A stretch of DNA of 64,000 bases from Breviolum minutum Mf 1.05b.01 (taxonomy: Eukaryota; Sar; Dinophyceae; Suessiales; Symbiodiniaceae): assembly GCA_000507305.1 (NCBI GenBank), contig DF239795.1:104296-168295 (forward strand), written 5' to 3'. A model generated the notes under the pieces. That model had not been told where the DNA came from. It did no database searches and was given only the letters and a program-made list of their open reading frames with translations. Position numbers and translations under genes: made by a program. Shown piece by piece: positions 33,497-47,156 of the stretch. Every line of letters starts with the position of its first letter. Within the stretch, counting starts at the first letter, position 1.

Positions 33497-35762
33497 CTCA
33501 AGTGTCCGAGTGGGTCAACAGCTCCCAGGCCAAACGGGTAAACATATATTAAAAAGGAGGATATTTTCTTTTAGAGAAATCAACATGTTTCAAATTTTCA
33601 CAGGTTCAACCGTTGGGTTGAAAAACAAACTACACATCTTATCAGGTCACTAGACCTGGATCTCTTTGGAAGATGTCATTGGAATTGCAAATGTTTGCTG
33701 CTGTTCCGCCATAGATTTTATATTCCCTTCAACTAACCTAGCACCATGGTCACGGACCACCGCCCAAGAAAAAAAATCTCTCTGCTGCAGCTTCAGGGGA
33801 GGTGGCATGTTGGCTGGTGGGAGTGTATTTCTTTTTCACAGAGTCCTGCGGAACATCTGTGATCTACAAAGCAGTGTCTTCAATTTAAGGCATCCCAAAT
33901 TGATGGTGAAACTCGTCATAGTTACTTTTGAACGTAGATTTTGATGTGCATCATTATTCCTCACGTCTGGAAGTCTAATGCGGTACAAGTTGCATCACTC
34001 AGATCCACAATCATATGCAGAAAAAGTACTATAGACATGTACAACATACATGCAAGTATCGAGTACATATTACTGTAATACATGTTACATAACTGTGTAT
34101 CTATCAATTGATCAACAAAATAAATAGATATGCTGATATGAATGATATGATATAGTATACATATATATATATATATTATATCCTCACTGCCCAAATATGA
34201 ATAGCATCTACACTTGTACAAAAACATATGTACTGTCTGCATGAGTGCAACTGTACATACGTATAATACGCTCAAGCGAATGCTATTTGCTATGCATTTG
34301 TCATGTAATTGTCCACATATAAAAAAACTAAGTATTTACGAAGTAAGAAAATTCACATGACATTTCTAACTTCTCTCTATGACTCTATGTAACTAACGAA
34401 TAATGCAGTATCATTATGCACATGCGTAAAATGATGTATTGATGTTGCAACCAATGAAGAATTATATACACATATCGTCACAGATCGCATTAATAATTTC
34501 ACAACAATTTGCATAGAGGAAAACAACCAATATATTAATAATACATCTACAAAGGGCTGTATATACATCAAATTACATTAATATAGAAGCGTCACCACGA
34601 TTGCATTTGTGCATCGTTTACGCAGAAACACATCACCAACATACACGTCACTCTAACATTTCCCCTGCATTTTCTGAACCAACTCCCATCCACCGAGTTC
34701 ACCAGTTTCCATCATTTGAGCTGAGCGGCTGTTTGTTTCTTTTTCTGCAACAATCCAGTTAAGGGATCTGCCATTGCCAACCGCGATGTTCTTGTGTCTT
34801 TTGTTCGATTTTGGAGAGTGGTGGAGTGGTTTGTCTTCCAACAGTTGAGCATCGAGACTTGTTGCACAAGGCTGTGGGCTTTTTGTGACCCATTTCAGTG
34901 CCTAAAATTGTCTATAAGAAAGAAACTCTTTGATATCAAGGACTGTATGGAGGTCACTGAGCATCCATTCTGTATATATCTGACGACAAATGAATGTTCC
35001 CGCTACCAAAAATACCAGGAAATGGGATGGAATCATAGTATCTACAGTATCATGTCAGACATTGGAGCCGCACTTCAAATGCCTTTTTTTTTGCGGTTAT
35101 TGGTTCAAGCAGCTGCGGGTAACTTGGGTAACATCATATGAGGCCATGAAGTACTTCAGAAATGTTGTACTTTGATTGTCTTTCTCATGGACAACAAAAG
35201 CGAAGCTTCCTTGTGAACATCATCCATCTGCCAAATATGTACCGTGGTCCAACCATTGGAGTCATATCCTAATTCAGCCCAGGTAAAGAGCACACCTTGT
35301 TGACCAGGCATCTCCCGTCGTCCCAGATTTGTTGACACGTTTTTTCACTGCTTCGCTCAACAGGGGCTGGAAACGCCCCTAGACTGGAGCATTTGGCTAT
35401 AAAAGGAAGATCTTAAATCTTAACGCAACTCTCTCTTTAAATAACCAATGAGGTCGCTTGGCATATACCTCGGCTATCATGTATCATGGTCTAAAGGCAG
35501 CTCAAAGAAATCAGCTACGACTTTCAAGAATGGTAAGTAGTAAAAGGATTCCAGTGCAACTAGCCACAAAGGATGGGAAACACGATAATGTAAATGATTG
35601 AAGTCAAAGAGGATAGACGCTTAGGCTCACCAGCACTTACCAGTACCAAACTACAGGCGAGGTATAGTATTGAGTAAAAGAATTCCAGAAGACCAACACC
35701 ACAAATCAAATACGTGTGAAATAGCAGTGCACCTCCGTCAATTAAGCGTGTCACTCAGCGAC

Positions 35763-35780
35763 AATAACACCAACAGCAAC

Positions 35781-35814
<34 letters not shown>

Positions 35815-35846
35815 AGCAACAACAGCAACAACAACAACAACAACAG
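35763..35846. repeat. (CAA)n-rich trinucleotide tract
   Basis: Imperfect CAA array with occasional CAG and GAC units on the plus strand. Confidence 0.9.
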
Positions 35847-36096
35847 CATCCACAGCCTCATTTGTGCTGTGAAAATAGGACCTTGATATCAAGCACTATC
35901 TATTGGCTCCTCAGCATCAACTAATGACGTGCATTACATGTATTTTGTACTTTCAGATGACTATGAGCCCGTCACCCAAAGAAACCACTGGTGTTGCCTG
36001 GTAGACAAGACAAGACTGTGTTTCACTGTTTTTTTACCCACCAACTCGTTGATACCATTTCAATCCAACAAAATGTTGCTGAAAAAAACGGACCAC

Positions 36097-36181
36097 CGGA
36101 AGTTTCTCTGGAAAGCACACCGAGCGACCGTTGATTCACTGGTTGCAACAAGGCTAGCTGAAGCGCAACCACTTCACCCAT
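36097..36181 (-). CDS. Unidentified exon, possible first exon
   Basis: Starts at an ATG (36181-36179) and reads MGEVVALQLALLQPVNQRSL then GVLSRETS, ending at a GTGGTC donor in phase 1. No AG acceptor is needed if the ATG is the start. No family recognised. Confidence 0.35.
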
Positions 36182-37344
36182 CTCGGCCAACGTCAAATAC
36201 CTTCAACCACTAACGGCTGTGAAAATCATGGCTGCCGGCAACATATATTGACGAAGTTGTGGATTAGATATGATTGGAGTAGATGATGTTTCTGTAGCTT
36301 ACTCTGGCAAATTGCTATCTGGATGGGATTGTATGTTGCAAACTAAGAGCAAACTTACTCTGAGTAATTTCTGCTATTTGTTCTCGTTCTCAATTCCTCT
36401 AAAATAACTTTACACAGAGTCTGAGTCTACTATTGGATAATATTGGAGACACATGGAGACACTATCAGCATTCGTTGCTAGATCATTCGGCAATGCATCA
36501 TGCAGCAAGGTTCGAAGGCAATGATGCGTTTCATCGATAAATATCACATTGCTGCATGATTGTTTTGTGAGTGTTTTCCGTCAAAACAACTATCATCCCT
36601 CCAAGATACTGCACATATCTTGGGTAAAACTTCAAGGCCATGGGATGAATTCTCGCTGGTTCTTGAAGACCATTGAGCTGCAGCAAATGCTCTACCTCTG
36701 CAGCTCCGGACAAAAAGCAACACCAAGTTCTGTGAATTCTTGTGTCAATTTAGCGATCTTTTGACGAAATTGGTGTTGTTGAACAATTTTTGAAAAGTGC
36801 GTTGAAGTACAGCATGCACAATAAATATGTATATAGTCGTCTCAATCTAAGACAACATCATAATGTACGTATGCTCAAAACATATCCTGGAAATTTCTCA
36901 ACCATCCTACACATAAGAATTTCCAGCTTCAAACGAGGACAATTTCTTATCCGACTGATTTTCTAGAGGAATTGGAGTGGGTATGTTTTTGTGTCAAACA
37001 TTAATGGGGTTGGGGCTTTCTCAATCCAGTAGCAGCGACCACCAGGGTTATCATGTATTTTTCAAAAGGATCCCACTTCACCTTCACATAACATAGCTTT
37101 CTGGGTATATTAGCGCGGAAACATTCCAAAGGAATATACACCAAAATCAAAGTACATGGCTAGCCACTCCAAATTTTGGTAAATTAGTACGGGGCCATTC
37201 AGGGCCCAAGGGCCATGGGATGCGGGCAACATCTAGCTTTAGATTGCTACATCTCAAAAAATAGGCCTCCCAAAATCCGCACTATTGCCAGGAAAACTAG
37301 ACTAAGATGTGGTTTGGACCCTGGTGGTAGCTCCTGTCACAACA

Positions 37345-37435
37345 GCTCTCATCACTCCCTTCAACTGGATCCACACCTCACCGTTGGCGTCGGGGAGAAC
37401 TTTGCCCAAGCGCCCTTTGAAAGTGTCATTGTCAC
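37345..37435 (-). CDS. Unidentified exon with KOW-like segment
   Basis: After TTTGAG|GT the frame reads DNDTFKGRLGKVLPDANGEV then WIQLKG. The G-x-LGKV...GEVWIQL pattern resembles small KOW/SH3-like beta barrels, which is only a resemblance. The 3' edge is uncertain because an internal GTGAGG donor also exists. Confidence 0.4.
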
Positions 37436-37549
37436 CTCAAATGACGGTGTCGCCGTATCCCGAAAACACCCTGCCTAAACAAGCGCTGCGAATCTGCGAA
37501 TGGTCAATTTCGTATCGATTTGGTCGACAAATTCCCCACCTCACACTGC

Positions 37550-37608
37550 AAAAAAGGAAAGTTGGCCAGCTTTCAAAATGGGCTACGGCTGGTGTTGGGT
37601 CATTCTGC
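37550..37608 (-). CDS. Unidentified exon
   Basis: After CTCCAG|G the frame reads QNDPTPAVAHFESWPTFLFC up to a possible GTGAGG donor. The frame stays open for about 57 codons. No family recognised. Confidence 0.35.
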
Positions 37609-39145
37609 CTGGAGGTCTTGACAAGCTACTTCTCCAACATCAACGTGACAGGTGCATGTTGGCTAAACAAACAGCTTATTCAAGAACGTGTGTGAAGTGA
37701 TCCTAAAAAGTCTACCTACACGACTAGTAATTCTAATACAGTAAGAGGGTGGTCAACCTCCTTGTGCTCCCAGAAATTCCCTTACAGTACACACCTTGTA
37801 TATGTTGTTCTCTGGTTCTCCAAATGGATATGGTAAGCCTCATGAAGCTCTACTTTCTGGTCCTTCAAAGATCGATTCACAAAAACCAAGAGACACGAGT
37901 CGTCTACTTCCACATAGGTTCCTGGCTCCAAGGCCTTAAAAATCTCGGCCTAAGCAAATCGGATGAGTGCCCACAAAACTAACATGGAACTAACACAGAC
38001 ATATCCCCTACCAAGGCACTTTTTGAAGATTTTGTTTCCTTTTCTCAAGGTGGCACATGCATGCACATGCTAGTTCGTTGAAGGGTACCTTTTGGTATAC
38101 CATCTTTAACATGCATCATCTGAGATTTGTTCGAGGATGTAGGAGGTATCAAAAGTGGCGATTTCCCACTGAAAGTCAAAGTGTTTCCCAATATTTCAGA
38201 TCACCACTAACGAATCGACTTTTATCAATAATCGATTAACGATGCGTCTGGAGCTCTTTGCAATTGGTCAAAACATCCAATATTTTTCACCACATTAGAT
38301 ATCATGAGACTGATATCATGAGAGAGACATAAAGCGAACAAAGGTTATGCATCATTTACTGTGATTTGCTAAGTGGATTGCTAAACGCGTAACATTGATC
38401 CAATCCAGTGCGTGGCGTGGGGAAGAACAAGCACTGCCAACAAAATCCTGTAGTTCATGATATTCCTTTTACTGCCGCAATATGTTTGTTATCCCGGTCC
38501 CCTCGACAACCCTCAACTTTGAGCAACGTTCCAATGACATTGGAACGCCTTCTACAAACAGGGCACACGGAAAAAGGACGCAATCGATTGCAAACCATCC
38601 TGATCGACAAAGCATGTTAAAGGAGACATTGAGTGCGGAATCAAAGGAAGAACGAAGTGACACAGGTTCTTAGATTATTACTTATATATGCAGCGTTGTT
38701 TAAATTACACCTAGTGAGGGTACCTCTGCACTGGAATTTCAACATCTTGTCTTCGATAGCTGTAACATCCTGGGAGTTTTGGTTGATTCCCAAAAGGTCC
38801 TCTACACAGGTTGTCTGTCCATCTTTGCTTCTTTACGACTACGCACAGGTCGCTCTGAAATGTCAATCTTCAAAAGGGGTGAAATGTGTGAATGGTGGTG
38901 CCTTTTCCAGTAAAATTATATACTGAGAACTTACACAACTGACTCCTCCAACTACAATGCCTGGATGATTTGGTCTTTCGGGCCATTTTCATCCATCTTC
39001 TAGTCGGACCTGCCATCATATATTTTCCTAAGCATTTTAGGACCAAACGGTTCTTTTTTGGGCCCCAAATTAAAACACACAAAGATTCGGCTGAGAAGTT
39101 TCTTTTTGGCTGTGCCTTCCAGGACTGCACCGTTTCAATGGCTTC

Positions 39146-39266
39146 CTCTGACGGAGAGCGCAAGCGAAGCCATGAGGTCTTCTCTCCATCGACGAAGCTG
39201 GGCAATGGCGTGGCCGTGACATAGCCTCTTTGCCGTGGAGTTGTCAACGGCACGAATCCCATCGGC
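39146..39266 (-). CDS. Unidentified GC-rich exon
   Basis: After GGCAG|GCC the frame reads ADGIRAVDNSTAKRLCHGHA and ends LMASLALSVR before a GAAGCC (GA) donor. First codon positions are purine-rich in this frame. A second frame (GFVPLTTPRQRGYVTATPLP) is also open. The first part faintly recalls the N-terminus of PMS-type mismatch-repair ATPases, but the expected next motif was not found, so I leave it unassigned. Confidence 0.45.
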
Positions 39267-40349
39267 CTGCCTTTTTCTGCATATACAAAGGGAAGAGGAT
39301 ACAAAAATTATCAAATATTATAATATATCAAATATTAGTATCAATATATATACATAATTTACACATTATGTCATACATGTAAAAATGAAAATATGATATT
39401 ATAACTAAACTGTTATTCTTCTTGATGGGCTGAAGGGATTCTTAGATCTTGTTGATCAAAACTTAAAAAAGAGATCGATGTGTGGTACTTCTGATGAATG
39501 CTGTTGAACGTATATCTGTAGTAGGAGCTATCTTTAATATTGGGATTTACTATGATTTACCTATCGATTTCAATCAAGCATTCCGAGTCTCAAAGGTCTG
39601 AACATTGTCAAGCTGGATTCATAAGTCCCATCAGACCATCCCGCAGGGCCTGGGTGTCCTTGGTAAAAACACCGCAAATGGCGAATGTCAGAAGGTGACG
39701 TGAACTTGGCATCCTCTGGGACGTAGTTCATGGATTCGGGATGAACGATAAATGTCCTCAGCTCAGATCGGTAGGGGTCCGTTTTTTAATTGATGAATTC
39801 GATAGCAAGGATTCAATATGAAAGACAAGTCAGGGATGTTGCTCTGAGATTCAGTGTGCTTTTTGTTTTCTGACGGGCAGGCTTCCCACATCCTTAAATA
39901 AGCGTACCATTGTGCCAAAAGTGCAGTTGCCGCAGCCATGAACTTCAAGATGCATCTTCATCCCATGTGGGAGGGTGTTGATTTGCGCTCTTGATTTACA
40001 TGATTGAGTGGTGAGCAAATGAGGAGACCGATGTCAATGACGCACAGCTGCAGGACACTCTTAAAAAACATGACAAGGCTCTGCTGTGTGTGATAAGGCG
40101 TCATGACATAGCACGGAGTGATAAATGAATCCTTGGAGTAGCAAGCAACAAAAATCCACTCAATGAAATTTCAATAAAATCAAACAACAACATCAAACAA
40201 CCCCTTCTTTCATCTTCTTTCCAGGTTCAAACTATTCGTTTCAGGGAGGGTATCTTACCCGCTCGTTGTAGCATGCCTGATCTGGTCAACGTTGCTCTCC
40301 AACTACTTCATTCCCTGGGCCAATTTAGCCAGCATCTTATTGGCAGGCA

Positions 40350-42100
40350 TTGGTAATCTTCGTAAACTCAACAACACAAACACTTGGACACACGCTTTTC
40401 ATCACATTCACAAAACTCTCTGCATGTCTCCCTGTGATCATTGAGTTTCCGCGCACAAAAAAATAAAAGAACAAAACCTAAATTGCCGTTATTTCAACCA
40501 ATTTGAACACATATTAGATATTAGATATCTCTAAATTGTTTCAATTTGGATTTGTTTTTTGCGAGTCAAAAAGAACAAACTTATTTCAACTGGTCGTTTG
40601 TGGCCAAGTTTCCAAGGTAACTTCCTTTCCTTTGGGCAAGGTGAAACCACCCGTGCAGCGACAAAAGGTACCATATGCAGGGCCACAAAGGTCGATATGA
40701 ACCTGAGATCAATTACGAAGAAAAAGTAACAAAGGTCGATTGACTTGACTTGAATCACTTGAAATTTGAAGGTTTTAGTTGGTGAACCATCCCGTTCTGT
40801 AGTTCATGTTTCTTTTTTGGAGGAAATTATGGGCTAATGAGTGTGGGATACTTTGTCTTTTTCGCAAGTTTCAAAGAAATAAAGAAGGTGTTCAGCGTTT
40901 CAGCTGAAATATGCTCCAATTTGCATGGGATCATAGTGCCATAAAAAAACTAATCACTAGTGTTACTCATGCTGCTGCTACTCTCTGTGCCTCCCTCACA
41001 TTGAGATGTCCCGGGCGGTTGAATCGCTGATTGTGTGATCTCATGATTTGTTTGTACAGGAAAAACAGTATATACGAAATGAAGTATCTATGAATGCTAG
41101 AATAATGTAAACTACATACATCTATCACATCTATCTGTTCAGTGGCTTGTGCAAAAGTTTTCAAACAAACCAATCACTTTGGTTTTTCCGTGGCCCTAGC
41201 CGGCGTGAGGGTGTAAATAGTCTGACTCCAGCTCTCATCCAGTGTAGACCAAGGAGCCATGTAGGAACCATACATACCTTGGACCGTTGCTGCAATCCAC
41301 CTGAACAAAAGCGCATATCATGAAACAACAGGGATGGCTGGATCGAGAAAATATTTAAACGTCTAGCAAGTTGTGCTTGCGGGCAAAACTTCTAATGTTA
41401 GCTTCCATCTTTTCGTATGTTTTCTATCTTAAAGGGATCTGAGGATTTGAAAAGAAACCCAATCAAGAAATAAAGGGACAGTGTTATGCATGTTTTGAAG
41501 CGCTTACGAAAGACCTCCCCAATTGTTGGTGGTAATCGATCCCCTGACAGAAAAACTCATCATGGTAGTGGCCTCCACTTTGTGTAGAAAATTCCCAAGG
41601 TATTGCAAACCCTTCTCATGCGTGCTACAGGATGTGCGTATCCTTCTATTCGTTACATCTGCCTTGAACATCACAACCATTGAATTCATGCAACATTATA
41701 TGTACTTAAAAATATTATATTAATGATTAATATATACATCCCCAGTCATCTGTACATATATAAAAATATGTCTGCTACAATCAACCCAGAAACCAAGTCA
41801 TCTTAACATGTACTTTATATAGTTACAGATACTGAGACACGCCTATGTATCTACTTCTCCTACAATCACCCCGGAAACCTGGTCATCCAAATAGCTGCTG
41901 AAGAAGTGTTTAGGGTATGATCTTGGGAACCACATTCAATTGCGAGGAATCAAATAGTGTCTTAAAAGCCAAAGCACTACAGATTCTCGAGATCACTTCG
42001 AACTCATTACACCATTTCCCGCTTTTTCACAGAGTTTGCCATATATCATCAAACATGGTGATGTTTAAAAGCCCAAAAAATAGCAACTTTCCCCATCATC
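40350..42100. other. Stretch without supportable exon
   Basis: AT-rich with many short runs and no motif. Immediately left of it, at 40225-40352, lies a plus-strand hydrophobic open segment treated as a finding. Confidence 0.4.
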
Positions 42101-42114
42101 CTTCCATCCCTGAC

Positions 42115-42212
42115 GGGGCCCCACCAGTGTGGCACGGTCTGCGTCAGCGAGGCTTGACCGAAACGTTCAACGAAGTGGTCACGGAGCTCTTCCGTGAAGC
42201 TAGGCGACACCC
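42115..42212 (-). CDS. Unidentified GC-rich exon
   Basis: After CTTGAG|GG the frame reads VSPSFTEELRDHFVERFGQA then SLTQTVPHWWGP before a GTCAGG donor. The plus strand is also open (WHGLRQRGLTETFNEVVTEL), so strand is not settled by this segment alone. Confidence 0.4.
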
Positions 42213-43839
42213 CTCAAGGATGGGAACATTCATTCATCAAAAACAGAGGCAACATTGCAATTTATACCTAATAGATGGACAAAGTATGACAATGTTTTTA
42301 ATGTTAAGTTTTTTGTTGAAACTATTAGGACAGGTGACACTCATATAGATGGATACAATCTTTTGGTCTCTTGGTAGCTGGGTGAATAGGAACTCCACTG
42401 CAGGTTGGACCCCCAGTGCCAAAGCCGAAATCTGAAAGGGGGACATAAATGTTGGGACCACCACTGGATGTCTTACAGTTCATTCAGCTGTATATACATG
42501 ATACAATAGTTCAAGTGGAAATTGGAAACCACATTCTCAACAAATAAAGCTCGGGGATGTTTTGCGTACCAACACTGGGGGGAGTGGATTGTAAAAGGAT
42601 GTTCAGCATATTTGATTTGTACACAAATGATACGCACTACCACAGGTGGTTGGACATGCCAACATATTTGAAGGCATCATGAAAAGGGAAAAATGTGTCC
42701 GACCTGCGTTGAGCAAACACGGTCTCGTAGACTTCAAACTGTGCACAAAGTTAATTTCAAAGACTCACCATAAACATCAAGAGAGTTGATCATTGTCTAC
42801 ATCAGCAGCTGGTGCTGAACACTTGAGGAGACATGGTAAAAAGGATATCTCTCAGAATGGAGCTTTTCCAACCTCTCCCAACGCTAGTTCTGACCAAGTA
42901 GCCCCAGCCCAATCTCTCTTGAACTTCTGAGCCCAACATCTTCAGAGCCAACTGTGATGCTGGAGTGCTAAACCTATGCTGATTTTCCAACCAGTTTGGA
43001 ACCCACGATAAAAACATAGTTTTGAGTCTCAGCAGCTATGGAAGTCTTTGGAGATCTCCAAAACAAAGCCAAACCGTGACCACAATTTCAAGAGTCCATC
43101 CATGCAGCAAGTGTATGCAAGTGACAGATTCATCTATATACATCATCTACAATCTAGACAAGATCTGACCTTTGCAAAAAAAACACCAGCTATTCGAAAG
43201 CCAAGCAACATGGACACTTTGGCACCTGATTCAGGCTCCAGCAACTCCTTTGCAGAAAAATGCTTTGCAATTCAATCCAGGGCTTCTCTGGTTTCGTAAA
43301 ACAGTTGAGACTCTGTTTGAGATGCTTATCTTCGGACATAAGTGTTCATATTGAGTCTTCTCTTCAGTTACAGTTGGCAAAGTAAACACAAAGTGGGGCG
43401 GTTCAATAAACTCATCATGATGGAGGCGACAAACTTCCAGCTAAATTGACTACTGTCTGATAATAATCAATATGCGCCACTATAATTACGTGTTTTTGAG
43501 TATAGGATAGTATAGGCTGGTGGCCATACTGCTGAGAATACCTTGCAAACATGTAGAAAGACATCTCCAAGTGCCATATACACTGCAATGTGGGATGCGT
43601 TCTTGTTGGTAGGTCTAGGGATACAAACGGTCATTCCCAAAATCCCAGCTACCCTACTCTATCTATCAAGATTTTGACAACGGAGCGTCGATGCCAGCTA
43701 CTTTGGAAACAAGAGAAGCGCAAAGTCCAACTGTTGCATTGATCCTCACTCAGTCTTGCAGGCACATCTACAAACCCAACTAGTCCCATGACAGTATGGG
43801 TGATCTAGATGAACCAGGGGCGGTAAAACGGTGAAACTG

Positions 43840-43877
43840 CCACCACCACCACCACCACCACCACCACCACCACCACC
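43840..43877. repeat. (CCA)n tract
   Basis: About twelve CCA/CCACCA units on the plus strand. Confidence 0.9.
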
Positions 43878-43906
43878 AGCACCAGCACCTATGTGACCAA
43901 CCGCAT

Positions 43907-44165
43907 TCAAGGAACGACTGCGGTGGGTAAGAGATCTCCCACATCCATAGTAGGGGTGTTAAGCACCACGATGTTTGTCACAGGTCCTCGGTAGAGCAGA
44001 GCGTTAAAACCATGGACATCGGAATGTTTGAGGCAAGCTGGATCGCTAGTGATAGAGGTGGAAGGAAACGTATCGTCACCACCAGGATCCTTGAGTGAAA
44101 TCACTGGATTGTGTACATCCAAATGTGGCCAACGTTGAGCTTCATCACAGGAGAGACTGTCTGAC
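43907..44165 (-). CDS. Long unidentified open exon-like frame
   Basis: About 85 codons starting DSLSCDEAQRWPHLDVHNPV and ending MDVGDLLPTAVVP after a GTCAG acceptor. Unusually long for this window and protein-like, but unrecognised and with no clear donor. Confidence 0.35.
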
Positions 44166-44755
44166 ATATCACAATAGCAACAATAGACACCCGATTGCCA
44201 GGCACGACGTATAGAAACAGGATGACACAGAAACATCTTCAATCTTCACTGGTTGCATGTACTTAAACACAAGATAAAGCTAAAACAAAATAGATGAACT
44301 CAGAGTCAGGTTCTTGCTTGCTGACCAAATGCTGGAATCATGGGCTAGTATGACACCATAGTCTGAAAGCTCTTTCAGCGTCAACCTCGGGACAAACGGC
44401 AACAAAAACACTCTGCTCACATGAGACTTTGGGTTTCCATGCTCAGTAGAAGGCAGGAAACCCTACTCAAAACATATGTGTACTTCAATACACTCCTCGA
44501 TATTGATATGCGTAATCACAAGTCTACATAGCTATATCAAAAGTCTATATAATTCTAGATAGTCACATGTGTGTATATGACTGGAGAGAACCCACAAGAC
44601 CCTAAAGTTAAGCATTTTCCTTGTCATTGTGAAAGCAAAGAATTATGTTTTAAGGCATACATTTAGCGTCACCACAAGCAATTCTGTGGAGCCACTGTTC
44701 AGCATCTTCTCAGTATGTAAATCTCACAAACAGTGGAAAGGAATGCCTAAAAGTG

Positions 44756-44950
44756 TCACCAATGCTGGATGAAAGTTACATCTTGCAAAAACGAAGCAAA
44801 AGCGTCCATTTTAGATAACGCTGATGAAGTCAAAACACTTGCAGCTTGACAAGGCAAAGATCCCCCAAAAAGATCCAAAAAAGGCACCGGAAGTCTATGT
44901 TGAAGGCATTCGAAAATAAACACAAACGAGGAAGGAGCTGCGTGGACATC
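44756..44950 (-). CDS. Unidentified exon-like frame
   Basis: About 65 open codons starting GDVHAAPSSFVFIFECLQHR and ending FLQDVTFIQHW then TGA. Protein-like composition only; splice edges not established. Confidence 0.3.
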   Translation of the reverse strand, partial: DVHAAPSSFVFIFECLQHRLPVPFLDLFGGSLPCQAASVLTSSALSKMDAFASFLQDVTFIQHW

Positions 44951-45919
44951 ACCCAAGTTTTCTTGTGAAACCTCAAGATCTTGCTTCTGCTCTTTCTCTC
45001 AACTTCACAACCACTCAAAAGTGCGCAGTCTCAGCAACGCCAAAGCCATAGTCCAGGTGTCACAGGAAGAACTGCAAACCTTGCAAAACAAAAACGATTC
45101 CACGTTTGGCGTGAAAGAAACTCTTGAAAGTGGCTACACTCCCTTGACATATTACAACATAACATATTACACCATATTACACCTATGAAACTGAAACCTA
45201 TCTTCGCAACAACATCTGAAGGAAATATGAGACAGTTCCCTGTCGTCTACCATTCCACCAAAGAGCCACATCAAAGAAAACATCGTTGCAGGTGCAATTT
45301 CGCAGAATTCACAAGAATTCTTCAGAAACGAGGATGTCTGTGAAATCGAACACATATGCACACATGCACTGCAAATATCTGAGCCCCAAGTACTCGCAAT
45401 TAGGTGTCCTTCCCTCTCTCTCCCTCTGAAAAACATGACATGTACTATCAGTTGCGTTTGCTTTTTGCGTATGATCTATGATACTATATTTGATATTATA
45501 TCAAACATCATGTGTATATAAAAACATATATATATATACACCATCTATCATATTTTTCTAAAAATGGTGTGTATACATATATATATATATATACACATTG
45601 TACATCAGTTGCAAAGAACACCGTTCTGTATACCAACACGAACGCCACCTAAATGGCTTCCTAACCACACACAATGGTGGCCGCCAAGCGGCAAGATCGT
45701 TTCTATTTCTAGCGTTTCTATTGTCTAGTGGGATGTCCGAGATTTGAAACTCAAACACGTTTGAAATACCACTGCAAGTTAAGTGGACTAAAACTTTGTC
45801 TGTCCTTGGTCATTCCCAATAAATAAACCAAACACACACCATGACAAACCAGTTTAGGGGAACTTTATTTGAAGGGCCATCAGCAGAAATCAACGTGCAC
45901 CATTTTTGTTCAAAGGTAC

Positions 45920-45984
45920 GATGGCCCAGTACAAATAATGTTGTCGTCTGGAATCGAAGGGACACTCGCTTGGCCAGAAATCCT
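45920..45984 (-). CDS. Unidentified exon
   Basis: RISGQASVPSIPDDNIICTG then P, between GTTTAG|AGG and ATC|GTACCT. No family recognised. Confidence 0.4.
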
Positions 45985-46383
45985 CTAAACCTCAGTTGTG
46001 GGAGTTCACTGCCAAAATAAACATAGCTTTTTGTACCGAAACACATGTAAAATTATCTAAACTGTGCACATCTAAATGAAATCATATGTTCTTCATAGCT
46101 CAAGGAAAATAGTCTTCATTGTTGCCTTTTGAGGAGATACTTCGACACTAGCACAGTACTGTAGGCATTTTGAGGTCTTTGATTTGTCTTCACTCTTCTT
46201 GCCCTTGCACTCTCAAATATATTGTGAATAATCTTGTGTTCTTGAAATATTTCTCAAGAACCACGAATATCAAGCAAAAACGAGGAAAGTCGAGCCACTG
46301 ACCGGCATCTCGCTCGGAGCAATTTCCAGCAACGTCTCATTGCATACCTGCTGCACTGCATCACTTCAACAACAAACATAAGA

Positions 46384-46527
46384 CTATAACATATCATATA
46401 CATATAAATTGTATATATTGTAGTTGTATCTATGACATTCCATTTTTCTGGCACCTGTCTTATCATATCATATACATATAAATTGTATATATTGTAATTA
46501 ACATTCCATTTTTCTGGCACCTGTCTC
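46384..46527. repeat. Imperfect tandem duplication, two units of about 70 bp
   Basis: Both units contain CATATACATATAAATTGTAT and end ACATTCCATTTTTCTGGCAC followed by CTGTCT. The first unit has a 7-8 bp insertion before the shared tail. Confidence 0.9.
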
Positions 46528-47060
46528 TTCTCACTGCATCATTTGTTGTTTAAACGATCATCTGTCAGAATCCTCAAAGAGTTGGATCATGTGTTTTCTT
46601 CCGGAAACTCCTGGGGTGACCCAAACAAATTCAATCCGAAACTACTGCGTCCAAAACACACAGAGGTAGACAATACCAGCAAGTATCGAGATTCTGAAAC
46701 ACATCCGACAATAAACAAAATACCTTAACATGGTTCTGCAAGAACTTTCCATCCCAAGCATTGATCGAACAAGGATTCACTGTTGATTTGGGTTATTTCG
46801 TTTAAGCTGCGACCTCCTAATTGAGCTAAGCTGAAATTACTTGCAAAGCATTCTGTTCAAATTCCAAATCAAGTGAAACCGAAACAAACAAATACCAATT
46901 AGTTGACTTACCCCCTGGTATCTTCACATCAATTAAAAAACACCATCTCTTCATTTAGAACACATTTCTATCAAAGATAATCTATGGATGTATCTGGATT
47001 AGAGATGATTAGAGTAATTTTCCAGTTTTTTTATGCATAAAAACCATCATGTCCAAACAC

Positions 47061-47156
47061 CTCCATCCCTGCGCGGAGGGCTATGGCCTTGGTGACCCGA
47101 AAACGTGGCCCAGTCTGCACGGTGGAGGCCACATTTAACGCCACCGCCAGGATATC
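47061..47156 (-). CDS. Unidentified GC-rich exon
   Basis: Thirty-two codons, DILAVALNVASTVQTGPRFR then VTKAIALRAGME, between TGTCAG|GAT and GAG|GTGTTT, phase 0 at both ends. About 70% of first codon positions are purine, typical of coding sequence. No family recognised. Confidence 0.55.

Noticed and set aside
37560..37600. Similarity of CAAAATGGGCTACGG to the reverse complement of the dinoflagellate spliced leader
   Set aside because: Only a partial match with an extra G, and it falls inside a plausible exon on the minus strand; a spliced-leader relic is not supported.
39146..39266. PMS/MLH mismatch-repair ATPase N-terminus (GIRAVD...LCHGHAI)
   Set aside because: The resemblance is short, the essential AVKELVENxxDA motif was not found in following minus-strand DNA, and another frame is also open.
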